Origin: Dictyocoela muelleri | Lineage: Eukaryota; Microsporidia | DNA length: 23,576 bases | Reading direction: 5' to 3' | Assembly: GCA_016256075.1 (NCBI GenBank) | Contig: SDVU01000058.1 | Location: 1 to 23,576 of the forward strand | Shown: piece by piece, positions 10,519-18,414 of the stretch | Layout: each line of letters opens with the position of its first letter | Numbering within the stretch: position 1 is the stretch's first letter | Translations under genes and position numbers: made by a program | The notes under the pieces: model-generated | The model's input: only the letters and a program-made list of their open reading frames with translations | Told to the model about the DNA's origin: nothing | Databases searched by the model: none

Positions 10519-10700
10519 TCAACTCCTTATATGTTTATTTCTGAAACTTAAATAACTTTTAATACACACATTTAATTTTTTAAAACATAATATATAAACA
10601 AAGTCTTATTATATCTCTGAAACCAAAATTTACAACCTTGTTTCTGAAACAAAAAACCTCAATAATTTTTCAACAGTTTCCTTATGTTTCGGAAACGACA
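10519..10700 (-). repeat. LTR of element B, 5' side on minus strand
   Basis: Partner of 8441-8621. It ends GTTTCGGAAACGACA at 10700, and the right arm of the foldback MITE begins at the very next base. That supports 10700 as the true element edge. Confidence 0.65.
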
Positions 10701-10823
10701 ATAGATATGAGAAAAATATCATAAGACAATTGGCATAACAAGATATACATATATATTGTATTAACAGTTTCAAAAAAAGGAAATTCACTATCAAAAGTTT
10801 TTCTGTATTCTGGTACTAATGCC
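10701..10823. repeat. Foldback MITE copy 1, right part
   Basis: Reads ATAGATATGA through AAGACAATTGGCATAA to CTGTATTCTGGTACTAATGC plus C. It is the inverted counterpart of 8173-8300 and aligns with 17288-17418. The open frame that crosses it on the minus strand (10682-10900) is a chance reading of the MITE arm, not a gene. Confidence 0.75.
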
Positions 10824-10889
10824 AAAATGCACATTTTAGTGTAAAAATTAAAAAAATACTTTTTAAATAAAAAACATAATATTTTTTTA

Positions 10890-11700
10890 ATTAATTTCAT
10901 TATATTCTCACTTCTCTAAAGAACTCTTCAAATGTAGAATGAAAGCTTTTAAATATGAAAATATTTTGCAGTATATACTAATTTTATTTCAAGCTATTCT
11001 AAACTCAGGATGTTTTTTTTTCTTGAATATATTCCTTAATGACTCAATATTTTGAATGTGAATATTTTTATATTTACGGTCCACAAAGTTTTCTTTATGC
11101 TTTACTGTATAATGTTTGAAGCCGTTAGACTTTTAGCCCAAATAACTTTTAAGCAATTCGGACATTATAATAGATGATTTTCGTCCTATTTACTATTAAT
11201 CGTTTAAAACGTTTTTTTTGTTTTTTCTATTAAAACATCAATTTGACATCTCCCCGAACTTCTTTCTACAATTCAATACACCTGAACTTGTCCAACTTTC
11301 TTGCCATTATTATACTTTCGTTCTGCAATTAAAGTTTCGTCAATTTCAAAAACTTTACCATCACCAACAAAATTTTCTTTTCTTGATTCCTATTATGCTA
11401 ATTAATTTGCTCGATTCTGTTATTAAATAAAAACATAGTCTTCCTATCAAATTCAATTAATATTAACAATGTCTTTATAAAAAAATATCAAAAAAGTAAC
11501 AAAAAAAAATAGTAGAAATGTTCTATTTGTAGATTTATTTTTATGTAAAATCGTTCCTGCATATAGAAAATATTTTAGTATAAAAAAGCTTCTTGCAAAT
11601 TACAACGCTAATTTCAATACACCTGACATATCCACGCTTCTTCGACAATTTGAACATTTTTTAGGTGAAACAAAAAACTAACTCTATATAAGAGTCGTTT
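10890..11700 (-). pseudogene. Merlin-like transposase pseudogene 2 (DNA transposon remnant)
   Basis: Decayed Merlin/IS1595-type DDE transposase on the minus strand. At about 11625-11665, KKCSNCRRSVD gives one Cys pair of the amino-terminal zinc ribbon. KVFEIDETLIAERKYNNGKK (about 11300-11350, Asp at 11339-11341) is the first catalytic block. IIMSELLKSYLG (about 11140-11180) is the second, with Glu where the family has Asp. The piece GFKHYTVKHKENFVD...IHIQNIESLRNIFKKKKHPEF (about 11000-11122) carries the invariant H.VNH-like stretch and the third acidic residue (Glu at 11043-11045). Several stops and frame changes separate these blocks. No terminal inverted repeats were found, so the element edges are unknown. 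It shares little sequence with Merlin 1 and belongs to a different subfamily. Confidence 0.75.
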
Positions 11701-11752
11701 CCTTAATGATCATTTCGTAAAAACTTTGCAATATCAACTAGCGTGATAATAT

Positions 11753-12010
11753 TGTCGTGTTCACGAGGAAGGCGCTGAAACTTGCAATAAAATGGATATA
11801 AAGAAACCTTAAAAGTAAGTTTATTTAAATTGTTATTTTGCGATTTGCTGTAGATGTTCTTTCCTTGTTTATGCATGAGTCTAGAATAGTAATTTCTTAA
11901 ATAGTATTTTTATCAATTTTTAAATTTCAAACTTAATCTTTATTGAGGAATTTGATCAAATATTCTAAAAGCTTGACATGCGGTTATGTGGATCGATTGA
12001 CATTGATACA
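11753..12010 (-). repeat. LTR of element C, 3' side on minus strand
   Basis: Starts TGTCGTGTTCACGAGGAA and ends near TTGATACA. It aligns with 16792-17036 in the same orientation, with long shared runs such as TTTTTAAATTTCAAACTTAA followed by TCTTTAT, and AAAAGCTTGACATGCGGT. The right edge is taken at the CA just before the integrase stop region. No clear target-site duplication was seen. Confidence 0.85.
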
Positions 12011-12019
12011 ACGTTTTAA

Positions 12020-12718
12020 AACTGTTGTAAAGGCTTCACGTTTCGCACTGAAATTTTACTGAGTTTTGAATCTTCATCAATTATAACAGTATTTTATAAT
12101 TTACCTACTTTAACAATTCTGAATGGCCCTTTAAACCTAAAAATAACCTTGTCTAAATTAAAATTCTTATTCAAAACTAAATCGATTATATTAAATTCAA
12201 TTTACCTTGTCTGTCTTTTATTTTTATTATTGTTCTCAATCATTTGTTTATTTGTTTTCTTTAATTCTGTTTATATTTTTTTATGGACTAAATATAGTTT
12301 GATCCTCGTTATTACTAAAATAAAAAACATGTAAAGGCGAATACTTTATATTCGATTTACAAGAGATTAATTCTTTTACAAATGTTATCCTTTAGTTATC
12401 AAATTGGACGCTTAGGAGAAAGTCTTAATGTTATTAATATTTCTTTGTTCATTCGCTCAATGACAGCATTACCAGTTGGATTATGGGCTGATGTGAATAC
12501 ATGATTAATAACATATCACTTTGACAGACTTTCAAAACATGCCGATGTAAATTGTCTCCCGTTGTCTGACCTACAAACCTTTGGAGTTTTATGCTATCTT
12601 AAGTAAATTTTTTCAGTAGCTTCAGCTATTGTTTTTAATGATTATAACAGTTATTATAGCCATTTCTGTTTATTTGCTAATAAATTCACAAATTGCTAGT
12701 ATATAGAATAATTGAGGC
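12020..12718 (-). mobile_element. Element C integrase, core second part and carboxy terminus (fossil)
   Basis: Minus-strand traces: RSDNGRQFTSACFESL (about 12530-12580, second Asp block), VFTSAHNPTGNAVIERMNKE (about 12435-12495, the Glu block with its P.GNA.IER context) and a carboxy-terminal piece KGPFRIVKVGKL...SVRNVKPLQQF (about 12025-12140). The last ends ten to twenty bases before the LTR, as is usual. The first part of the core lies across the Merlin insertion. Broken. Confidence 0.8.
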
Positions 12719-12751
12719 TTTTACACTTTGCGGCCTACATTTAAAATTTTT
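12719..12751 (+). repeat. Left TIR of Merlin 1
   Basis: TTTTACACTTTGCGGCCTAC followed by ATTTAAAATTTTT. The first 24 bases match the right end exactly when reverse-complemented. Confidence 0.9.
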
Positions 12752-12829
12752 ATATTAAATTAAATAAGAATAAATTGGTTTAATTAATAAGAAATCTTAA
12801 AAATTCGTAAAACTAAATTATTGATTTCT

Positions 12830-13640
12830 AGTCTTATAGCCTTCACTAAATACCGTCTTTTGAGGGTGTATTCCTTCAACCAAAGATCTATATTTTCTCT
12901 TTTACGCCTTTCTCATTCTCATTGTCTCTTAAAATGTGAACAAAACCACATCAATATTGTTAGTATGTGTACCATATTCAGCTACAAATCCGATAAAATG
13001 GTTTACTATATGATGATGTGCAGTTAAATTTCGTGCTACTCCAGGGTATGATGCATGTACATCAGAACATAAAATTGAACCATCAACAATATATGGTTCG
13101 AGTGCAGCTGTTATTGATTCTATACTTCTGTTCGATACACGTTTGATAATAAATTTTTTTCCCGGTGTATTATCGATTGCCCCAACTATCCAAACAGTAT
13201 CTCTAATCCCATCACTTTGAGTCGTGGGATTTTTTTATTTTTTCTCTTCTACTTAGAATTTTCTCATCAACTTTAACGATATAATTCAGTCCACCTAATA
13301 TTATTGGCAGATCATTTATATGAGAGACATAAAAACGCCTCAATTACCTTTCAATCTATGAATTGTTGTATAAGATATACAATACGACCAACCAATCTGC
13401 TTATATGATGATTCAGACATTAATAAATACATAATATGAACAAAGTTCATGAGAAATTAATTCGTAACAAATATATTTCCGCCTCTTTTGACAACCTCTT
13501 TTCGCACACCTATAGCCTAAGAATTCCTCTGAAGGTCTTTTATAAATTTAAAGCCTCGCAATTGATCCACACTTTTCACATCAATATCCAGTGTAATAAT
13601 ATCTTGTGAGATCAAAAAATCTTTTAAACACTCAATTTTA
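12830..13640 (-). pseudogene. Merlin 1 transposase pseudogene
   Basis: Merlin/IS1595-type DDE transposase. A zinc ribbon is readable at 13580-13478: CEKCGS, then GYRCAKRGCQKRRKYIC, with one in-frame stop between the Cys pairs. YIVKVDEKILSRRE (about 13250-13290, Asp at 13266-13268) is the first catalytic block. A long open stretch from about 13232 to 12927 reads NPTTQSDGIRDTVWIVGAID, then SILCSDVHASYPGVA (second Asp at 13061-13063), then VNHFIGFVAEYGTHTNNID. In the last motif Asp replaces the usual catalytic Glu (12950-12952), and a stop follows within a few codons. In another frame the carboxy-terminal block ENIDLWLKEYTLKRRYL is intact. Frame changes fall near 13235 and between about 12905 and 12930. 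It is dead but well preserved compared with its neighbours, so it is a fairly late arrival. Confidence 0.88.
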
Positions 13641-13703
13641 AATAAAAATATCATTTATTATATCTATTACCATGAGGAGTTTAAAGAGAAAAATGTTGCT
13701 TAT

Positions 13704-13760
13704 TTACACTTAGCTCTACATTTTTAAAAAATTTAAAATGTAGGCCGCAAAGTGTAAAAG
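13704..13760 (-). repeat. Right TIR of Merlin 1 with a mirrored second copy
   Basis: The outer arm (13737-13760) is the TIR. Immediately inside, 13704-13727 reads TTTACACTTAGCTCTACATT then TT, a diverged inverted copy of the same TIR. The end could therefore fold into a hairpin of about 23 bp with a 9-base loop. No such doubling was seen at the left end. Confidence 0.75.
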
Positions 13761-14112
13761 TCCGTATGATTCTACTTTTTTTGATGTTTAAAAATTTATT
13801 GCCTTTATTGGACCTTTAATATCAAGAGATTTATTTATATAACTCAGGTATTTTAGGTTGAGGGCTTATAATAAGCGTTTTCTAATAATATGTTTTCTCC
13901 CTTTAGCAGTTTAAGCATTGTGTACATATGTCTCTGATCACCTTGTAAAATTTACTAATATACATTCGTTTTGAAGAAGCTTCTTTAAACATAGAGTATC
14001 CTGGATGTAGAAGAAATTTATGCATCTTTGCAATTACTTTGTATTTTTCTTTTTTATCAGTTTTTACACCATTAATCCTATATAGATTTTTCAAGAGATC
14101 GTCATAATACAA
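13761..14112 (-). mobile_element. Element C integrase, zinc domain and core first part (fossil)
   Basis: An open piece (14112-13903) contains KFLLHPGYSMFKEA and ends CTQCLNC: the paired His and paired Cys of the integrase HHCC domain. DIKGPI near 13815-13830 is the first catalytic Asp block. The Merlin insertion follows directly. Broken. Confidence 0.8.
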
Positions 14113-14590
14113 GATATATATAGAAACTTCTCGTAACTTATCTTTTAGTCTAAAGCTATAGATAGAACCATAAATAAAATTATATATTCGTTAACGGGAA
14201 TCTGCTGAAGAGTTATATCTTACCTGAACTTTTTTGAACTCTTAAATCATATTCCTGCATTAATATTTTCCTGCGCTGCTTTTTTGATGTTTATTCTTTG
14301 TCAAATAAGTTATTGTAATGATCTGTTTAAATTATTATTCTGCTTTCACAAACCAGTTGTCGACAGCATGTAAGTGTTTTCAGGATAGCCAAAGTTTTCT
14401 TTCAAAAAATTAAGTATTAAATATCAATTCTTTGTAGTCGCGCTAAAAAAATTATATAATCTTATCTTCTTGTAAAAGTGTAGCCCTGTTTGATGATTTT
14501 TAGGCGTCAACTTCTAATGTAAAGATTTTTTTAAGTTGTACATGCGTTAAGGTGATATTTTACCTTATTTTTGATATAAGATTTAAAAAC
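14113..14590 (-). mobile_element. Element C RNase H (fossil)
   Basis: The minus-strand string FTLEVDA...SSNRATLLQEDKII (about 14450-14525) matches the F.LevDAS...G..L.Q block that opens the RNase H of Ty3/gypsy elements. Downstream traces toward 14250 are weaker. Broken. Confidence 0.6.
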
Positions 14591-15240
14591 ACATTCATCG
14601 TCGTCTGCCATTTTATCTTTTTTTCCTCCACTAATTCTTTTGTAGAATAGAATGGTCGGTATTGCATAATTTTTTTACACAATTAGCGAAACCAGTTCAT
14701 AAACTCTATAAAATTTTGCAAATCTTTTTCTCGCGGATGTAATTTCAGTTTTTTTTATTAAATGAGTGTAATTTAGCTTTTATTTAATTCATTTATTGTA
14801 TGACCGCGAAACTAAATTTCATGTTGATTAAATTTTTACTTTTCGAAGTTTATGGAAGCCATGTTTGTAATTAAGAGATTAGAGCATGATTATTATGTGC
14901 ATACTGGCTCTCTGCATTTTTAGAATAAACGAGAAATGTTCATCCATATAAATTTTAACATAATTGAGGTCATTAAAAACTTATATTATAGCCTTTGTAA
15001 ATGTTCCAGTGCATTCGATAACCCAAACGGCATCATTAAGAATACGTATGTTTCTTCGTTTATTCTGAAAGTTGTTTTATTGATATCCCCCACGTTCATT
15101 TCAATCTGGTAATATCTGTTGTTATAGTCGATCGTGGAAAAGATTTTTGATTCATTTAAGGATGTAGGATACCTGTTAATGAGGGAAAGGTTACTTCGAT
15201 TAGTATTGTGCATTTTTTTTAAATTCACGAAAAACGATAA
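14591..15240 (-). mobile_element. Element C reverse transcriptase (fossil)
   Basis: An open piece (15228-14986) contains NRYPTSLNESKIFSTIDYNN then RYYQIEM, followed by KTTFRINEETYVFLMMPFGL and SNA. These are the LDL..GYyQI, KTAF and MPFGL.NA blocks of Ty3-type reverse transcriptase. The region of the YxDD box is traceable near 14930 (VKIYMDE). Clear family match; dead. Confidence 0.88.
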
Positions 15241-15442
15241 CTATTCAGATCTTATTGTTTTTCTTTTTTATGGGTAATGCCGGTGAGGCATATTTTATTT
15301 TTCTTTTTACTATAATATTTGAATTTTCTGCTTATTTTTTAAGATGTACTTTAACGTCGTCTTTCAAATGTATCGGTATGGGATATTCATTAGATCTTTG
15401 GAACAAACATTTTTAAATAAAATGATTTATGATTTATTGTTT

Positions 15443-15720
15443 TTATATGACCGATCTCCGGGTAGTCTTGTTGAATCTTTGGAATAATTCTTTTAATTTT
15501 TCTTCGGCCCTTTTCAGCGTTAAAATTTTGGATTTTCTAAATATTGATTTCTCACTACTATAAATAAAATTATCATTAATATCTAGTTCATATTCCTTAC
15601 CATCTAAACTTATGTAATTGTCTCTTATATTTATTATACTTTCATTCTCTTGAAGAAATTGCATCCATAATATTATTTTAGGCGATATAGAATGAAACAC
15701 GTAGAAAAGGCTTTTATATG
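15443..15720 (-). mobile_element. Element C protease end and linker (fossil)
   Basis: An open piece (15700-15443) contains IILWMQFLQENESIINIRDN then YISLDGKEYEL. This resembles the ILG.dFL end of a retropepsin followed by the linker before reverse transcriptase (EKLKELFQRF). The active-site block was not located with confidence. Confidence 0.55.
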
Positions 15721-15731
15721 TAATATCTTTA

Positions 15732-16780
15732 TCATTTTAATTTAATATAGATATATTTGGTATGTCGACACGTTATGTTCTCACAAGATGCTGTTTCTAT
15801 TTTAATAAAACTGTCAAGTGTACTTAATTGAGACTCTGTCGTTTCTGCAATAGTTTCCGAAATAAAATTAAATGTTGTTTCTATTTCTTTTAAAGCACTA
15901 TACGGAGTTTTACTAATAGTTAATTCGATTTCAGTGTTATTGGTTCGTTTCTTGGTATACATAAACCAAGCCTTTGTATGTTGTTTTTTTGTTTTTTTTG
16001 TTTTTTTTTTGTTTTCGGCATTCTTCATTGGAATGTGATTTTGATTGTTGTAAATCGCAAAATTTCGTCATTATTTAATTTTTATGATCTAAACCCGATA
16101 AATATTTTATTTTTTAATACCCTTATGATTGTTTGTACATCTATGTTTCTGTTATTCGTATGAATTCTTTAGATTATATAATCCTACCTTTTCTATTGTT
16201 TCGTATATATGTTTTATATTAGTTTTTCTTAATTTGGTAATTATCATTTTTACACATCCCTCTAAGTTTAAAAAAAATGATATTTCTGTTTTTAACTCAA
16301 TCAATTAATTAGAATAATTCCAACATGCTGCCAGTTTATTATATATCTCGCTTATCTTGTTGGTGTATGTCTTGATTATTAAAAAATTCTTTAGTTTAAT
16401 ATTTGCTAACAGGAGATAATAATAGTGTGCTTTAGTTGGGTTATATTAAGTCGTAATAAATCGAGTAAAATTGTTTCTGCTGAGTATCTCGGACCTATTT
16501 ATAATTGAATGTCGCTACTAATTACTTGAATTAATAACTCGACATTGGCCTCGCCTAACCAATTACACATTTTTGAAATTCCTTAATATTTGAAACACAT
16601 TTTAATAAGTCTTGTTAAAATATGTTTGTTAACAATGTGATTGTGTGTTGAAGTCGCAGTCCTGTGGACGCGATACAAATTAAAAGGGTTGCTTTTTTAT
16701 TTTTTAGATTTTTATGCATTGCCATAGATTCTATATCTTCTTTCCTTAAGGCTTCCTCGATTGATTCCTATGAGCTCATA
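15732..16780 (-). mobile_element. Element C gag and leader region (fossil)
   Basis: An open piece at 16028-15732 begins with a very lysine-rich stretch, then ISKTPYSALKEIETTFNFIS, then a Ser/Thr-rich tail. It lies where gag or the start of the protease is expected, but no zinc knuckle was recognised. The rest up to the LTR at 16792 gives no readable motif. The plus-strand open frame at 15978-16163 is a shadow of the lysine codons. Confidence 0.4.
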
Positions 16781-16791
16781 ATGTCGTGTTC
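16780..16791 (-). promoter_or_regulatory. Candidate primer-binding site of element C
   Basis: Directly inside the 5' LTR on the minus strand the sequence reads TTATGAGCTCATAGGAATC. TTATGAG is the exact complement of CTCATAA, the anticodon loop of many initiator Met tRNAs. A half-tRNA primer of the kind described for copia is therefore possible. There is no TGG as expected for ordinary priming from a tRNA 3' end. The block ATGAGCTCAT is also a perfect palindrome. Confidence 0.35.
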
Positions 16792-17036
16792 ACGAGGAAC
16801 GCGCTGAAACATGCAATAAAATTAATATAAAGTGTCTTTAAAATAATTTTATTTAATTCTGAGGATTCGATTTGCTAGAGATGTACTTTTCCATTCATGC
16901 CTGGCTTCCATATGGTAATTTCTTAAATACTTTTTTCATCAATTTTTAAATTTCAAACTTAATCTTTATGGAGAAAATTAAACAAATTAACTAAAAGCTT
17001 GACATGCGGTATTGTATATTGATTTTCATCGATACT
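16792..17036 (-). repeat. LTR of element C, 5' side on minus strand
   Basis: Partner of 11753-12010, starting TGTCGTGTTCACGAGGAA and ending near TCGATACT. In element orientation this is the promoter-bearing copy. No promoter motif could be singled out in the AT-rich sequence. Confidence 0.85.
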
Positions 17037-17112
17037 ACGATATTAATCTTCTTTATATAAGACATAGGGTATTTTTTTAAATAAAAATAAAAATGTAAAA
17101 ATAAAAAAATGT

Positions 17113-17418
17113 AAAATTACAGAAAATTTTTTGAAAGTGAATTTATTTTTATAGAAACTTTTAATAAAAAAATATCTATACCTTGTTATACTAATTGTCT
17201 TCCAGCATTTTTTATTATATCTATAAATAGAAAATATATAAGATATCGAAAATTTTCCGAATAAGATTATCGATATCTTATGTATTTACTATTTATAGAT
17301 ATAATAAAAGAATTTGGAAGACAATTGGTATAAAAAAGTATAAATATAATTTAATTGAACGTTTCTATAAAAATAAATTCACTATAAAAAAATTTTATGT
17401 ATTCTGGTAATAGTACCG
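17113..17418. repeat. Foldback MITE copy 2 (uninterrupted)
   Basis: About 306 bp that is one long inverted repeat. The left arm (ACAGAAAATTTTTTGAAAGT, TATAGAAACTTTTAATAAA, ACTAATTGTCTTCCAGC, ATTATATCTATAAATAG) is mirrored by the right arm (CTATTTATAGATATAAT, GGAAGACAATTGGTATAA, GTTTCTATAAAAATAAATTC, TATTCTGGTAATAGTACC). The centre is near 17264 between AAGATATC and GATATCTTA. It has no coding capacity. The parent transposon family is not recognised. It lies in the leader or gag region of element A. Confidence 0.85.
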
Positions 17419-18035
17419 TTCTTTTAATATCATTTTTTTAATATTCAATGACAAGGTGTTTAATATTTGTATTATGATCAATTAATTTCTCAAAACTCAT
17501 CTTTTTTATTACATCATCTTAATTTTAGTCTCTGTCGTTAAATTTCCAAGGAATTTAGATTCCAAAAGAACACAATCTAATTTACAGACTATTTTTCACA
17601 ATTAGCGATATCTTTTACAAACTTATTAATTATTTATTATGTTCTTTAGTTGTTCAAACATAATTTATTATGTATTAGTTAATGCCTAATGAGATTTTTA
17701 AGCTAAAAATGATTATATTTTTTTCTAATAAGTTCTATAAGACTATCAAATTATCATTTTTGCTATAAGAGTTTTTTATTTAGAAAAGCAAAGCTCTTAT
17801 AAGCTACGCCCACTATCTTTGAATATTTAATATTATTCATAAATTTTTTTATATTTATGCGATCAATTTTCGATATCTTTTATTTCATAAATATACATAT
17901 TTTAAAATCCACTTTTATATCTGCATCCGAAATTATTATTTTATATGTTTTTTTTTGCAAATATCTGCATCTGGAAATATCATTTTGAATGTTTTTTTGT
18001 TTCTAATATCGATATCTAATGTTTTCTCGGAATCA
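17419..18035 (-). mobile_element. Presumed leader and gag start of element A (fossil)
   Basis: About 600 bases between the second MITE and the primer-site region of A's 5' LTR. Minus-strand translation gives short uninformative pieces (for example VLLESKFLGNLTTETKIKMM at about 17515-17575). The assignment is by position only. Confidence 0.3.
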
Positions 18036-18054
18036 TTTACGAATGAATTCATTA
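18036..18054 (-). promoter_or_regulatory. Candidate primer-binding site of element A
   Basis: Directly inside A's 5' LTR the minus strand reads TAATGAATTCATTCG, in the same place and with the same palindromic layout as element C's TTATGAGCTCATAGG. ATGA and TCAT are shared. It is more diverged from the initiator-tRNA loop complement than the copy in C. Confidence 0.3.
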
Positions 18055-18414
18055 TGTCGCTCATCATAGAGTGAATATGTCCTATTGAATATTTATGGTA
18101 TGTATAAAGAAATCTGATAGTGTCTTTCGTAGGTTATAATGACTTTTTGATCCTCTAAAAGTATCTCATTTTAGTTTTTATATTATACTTTTTTAGAATT
18201 CAAATTATTAAATTTTTTCTTAAAACTCATATTTATTTAATTTCAATTTTCTTAATTAGCTTTTATAAACACCCTATAAAAACAAATACGTCAATTATAA
18301 TAATCATTGTAATGTTTATATAAAATTTGATATCGAAATAACCAATCTAAAAAATCAAATTCAAAAATCATTCAGATCAAAACAAAACTTATGTTTTTTA
18401 TCATATACACGAGA
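18055..18414 (-). repeat. LTR of element A, 5' side on minus strand
   Basis: Starts TGTCGCTCATCATAG and ends CATATACACGAGA. It aligns with 3226-3593 throughout in the same orientation: CTGATAGTGTCTTTCGTA, AAAACTCATATTTATTT, AACAAATACGTCAAT, AACCAATC. Confidence 0.75.

Larger units (their letters stand above)
8441..10700 (-). mobile_element. Ty3-like element B, internally deleted (fossil)
   Basis: A short minus-strand LTR element of about 2.26 kb between repeats at 8441-8621 and 10519-10700. Inside are a gag-like trace (9890-10310), a reverse transcriptase (8870-9340) and an integrase carboxy-terminal trace (8622-8777). RNase H and most of integrase cannot be fitted between the last two, so the element is internally shortened. 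It lies within the foldback MITE, giving an insertion order of element A, then MITE, then B. Broken in many places. Confidence 0.6.
12719..13760 (-). mobile_element. Merlin DNA transposon 1 (1.04 kb)
   Basis: A non-autonomous relic of a Merlin element inserted in the integrase core of element C. Terminal inverted repeats begin TTTTACACTTTGCGGCCTAC at 12719 and, read from the other strand, identically at 13760. They stay alignable for about 32 bp. The transposase is on the minus strand. The flanking integrase traces (DIKGPI near 13820, FYILAICEF near 12690) show that it split one reading frame. The 8- to 9-bp duplication expected for Merlin is not visible, so it has mutated or the TIR edges are slightly off. 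Confidence 0.88.
11753..17036 (-). mobile_element. Ty3/gypsy element C with a Merlin insertion (fossil)
   Basis: A minus-strand LTR retrotransposon with both LTRs (11753-12010 and 16792-17036) and parts in family order: gag region, protease, reverse transcriptase, RNase H, integrase. It spans 5.28 kb, of which 1.04 kb is a Merlin DNA transposon in the integrase core, leaving about 4.24 kb. It lies inside element A, between A's gag trace and A's 5' LTR. The LTRs look roughly three quarters to four fifths identical by eye, so it is old but younger than A. Broken, with more than ten breaks across pol. Confidence 0.85.
3226..18414 (-). mobile_element. Old Ty3/gypsy element A with nested insertions (fossil)
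   Basis: A minus-strand Ty3/gypsy (Metaviridae-type) retrotransposon bounded by an LTR pair at 3226-3593 and 18055-18414. Reading from high to low coordinate, the parts are in family order: leader and gag trace, gag zinc knuckle (about 8110), protease (7660-7975), reverse transcriptase (6791-7480), RNase H (6250-6790), integrase zinc domain (6090-6240) and integrase core, the last split by a MULE. At least five insertions separate these parts: MULE, MITE plus element B, Merlin, element C plus Merlin, and a second MITE. Removing them leaves just over 4 kb, a normal compact size. It is broken throughout, with well over a dozen breaks. Its LTRs look more diverged than those of element C, so it is the older of the two. 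The pairing of these two LTRs with this pol is inferred from orientation, size and the adjacent integrase trace. Confidence 0.7.

Noticed and set aside
10835-10860. Possible Merlin TIR (AGTGTAAAAATT) at the left edge of Merlin 2
   Set aside because: The orientation is wrong for that end and the match is under ten bases in AT-rich DNA.
10682-10900. Minus-strand open frame of 72 codons
   Set aside because: It crosses the end of an LTR and the arm of a foldback MITE whose other copies have no such frame.
11218-11430. Plus-strand open frame of 70 codons
   Set aside because: It is the antisense shadow of the Merlin 2 transposase, whose catalytic motifs read on the minus strand.
12149-12334. Plus-strand open frame with hydrophobic stretches
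   Set aside because: Antisense of element C integrase; the hydrophobicity comes from T-rich codons.
12821-13027. Plus-strand open frame of 68 codons
   Set aside because: Antisense of the Merlin 1 transposase, which has a clear DDE signature on the minus strand.
15978-16163. Plus-strand open frame with a phenylalanine-rich start
   Set aside because: Shadow of the lysine-rich stretch of element C on the other strand.
11740-17050. Target-site duplication around element C
   Set aside because: GATAAT on the left and GATATT on the right look alike but do not abut the LTR edges on both sides.
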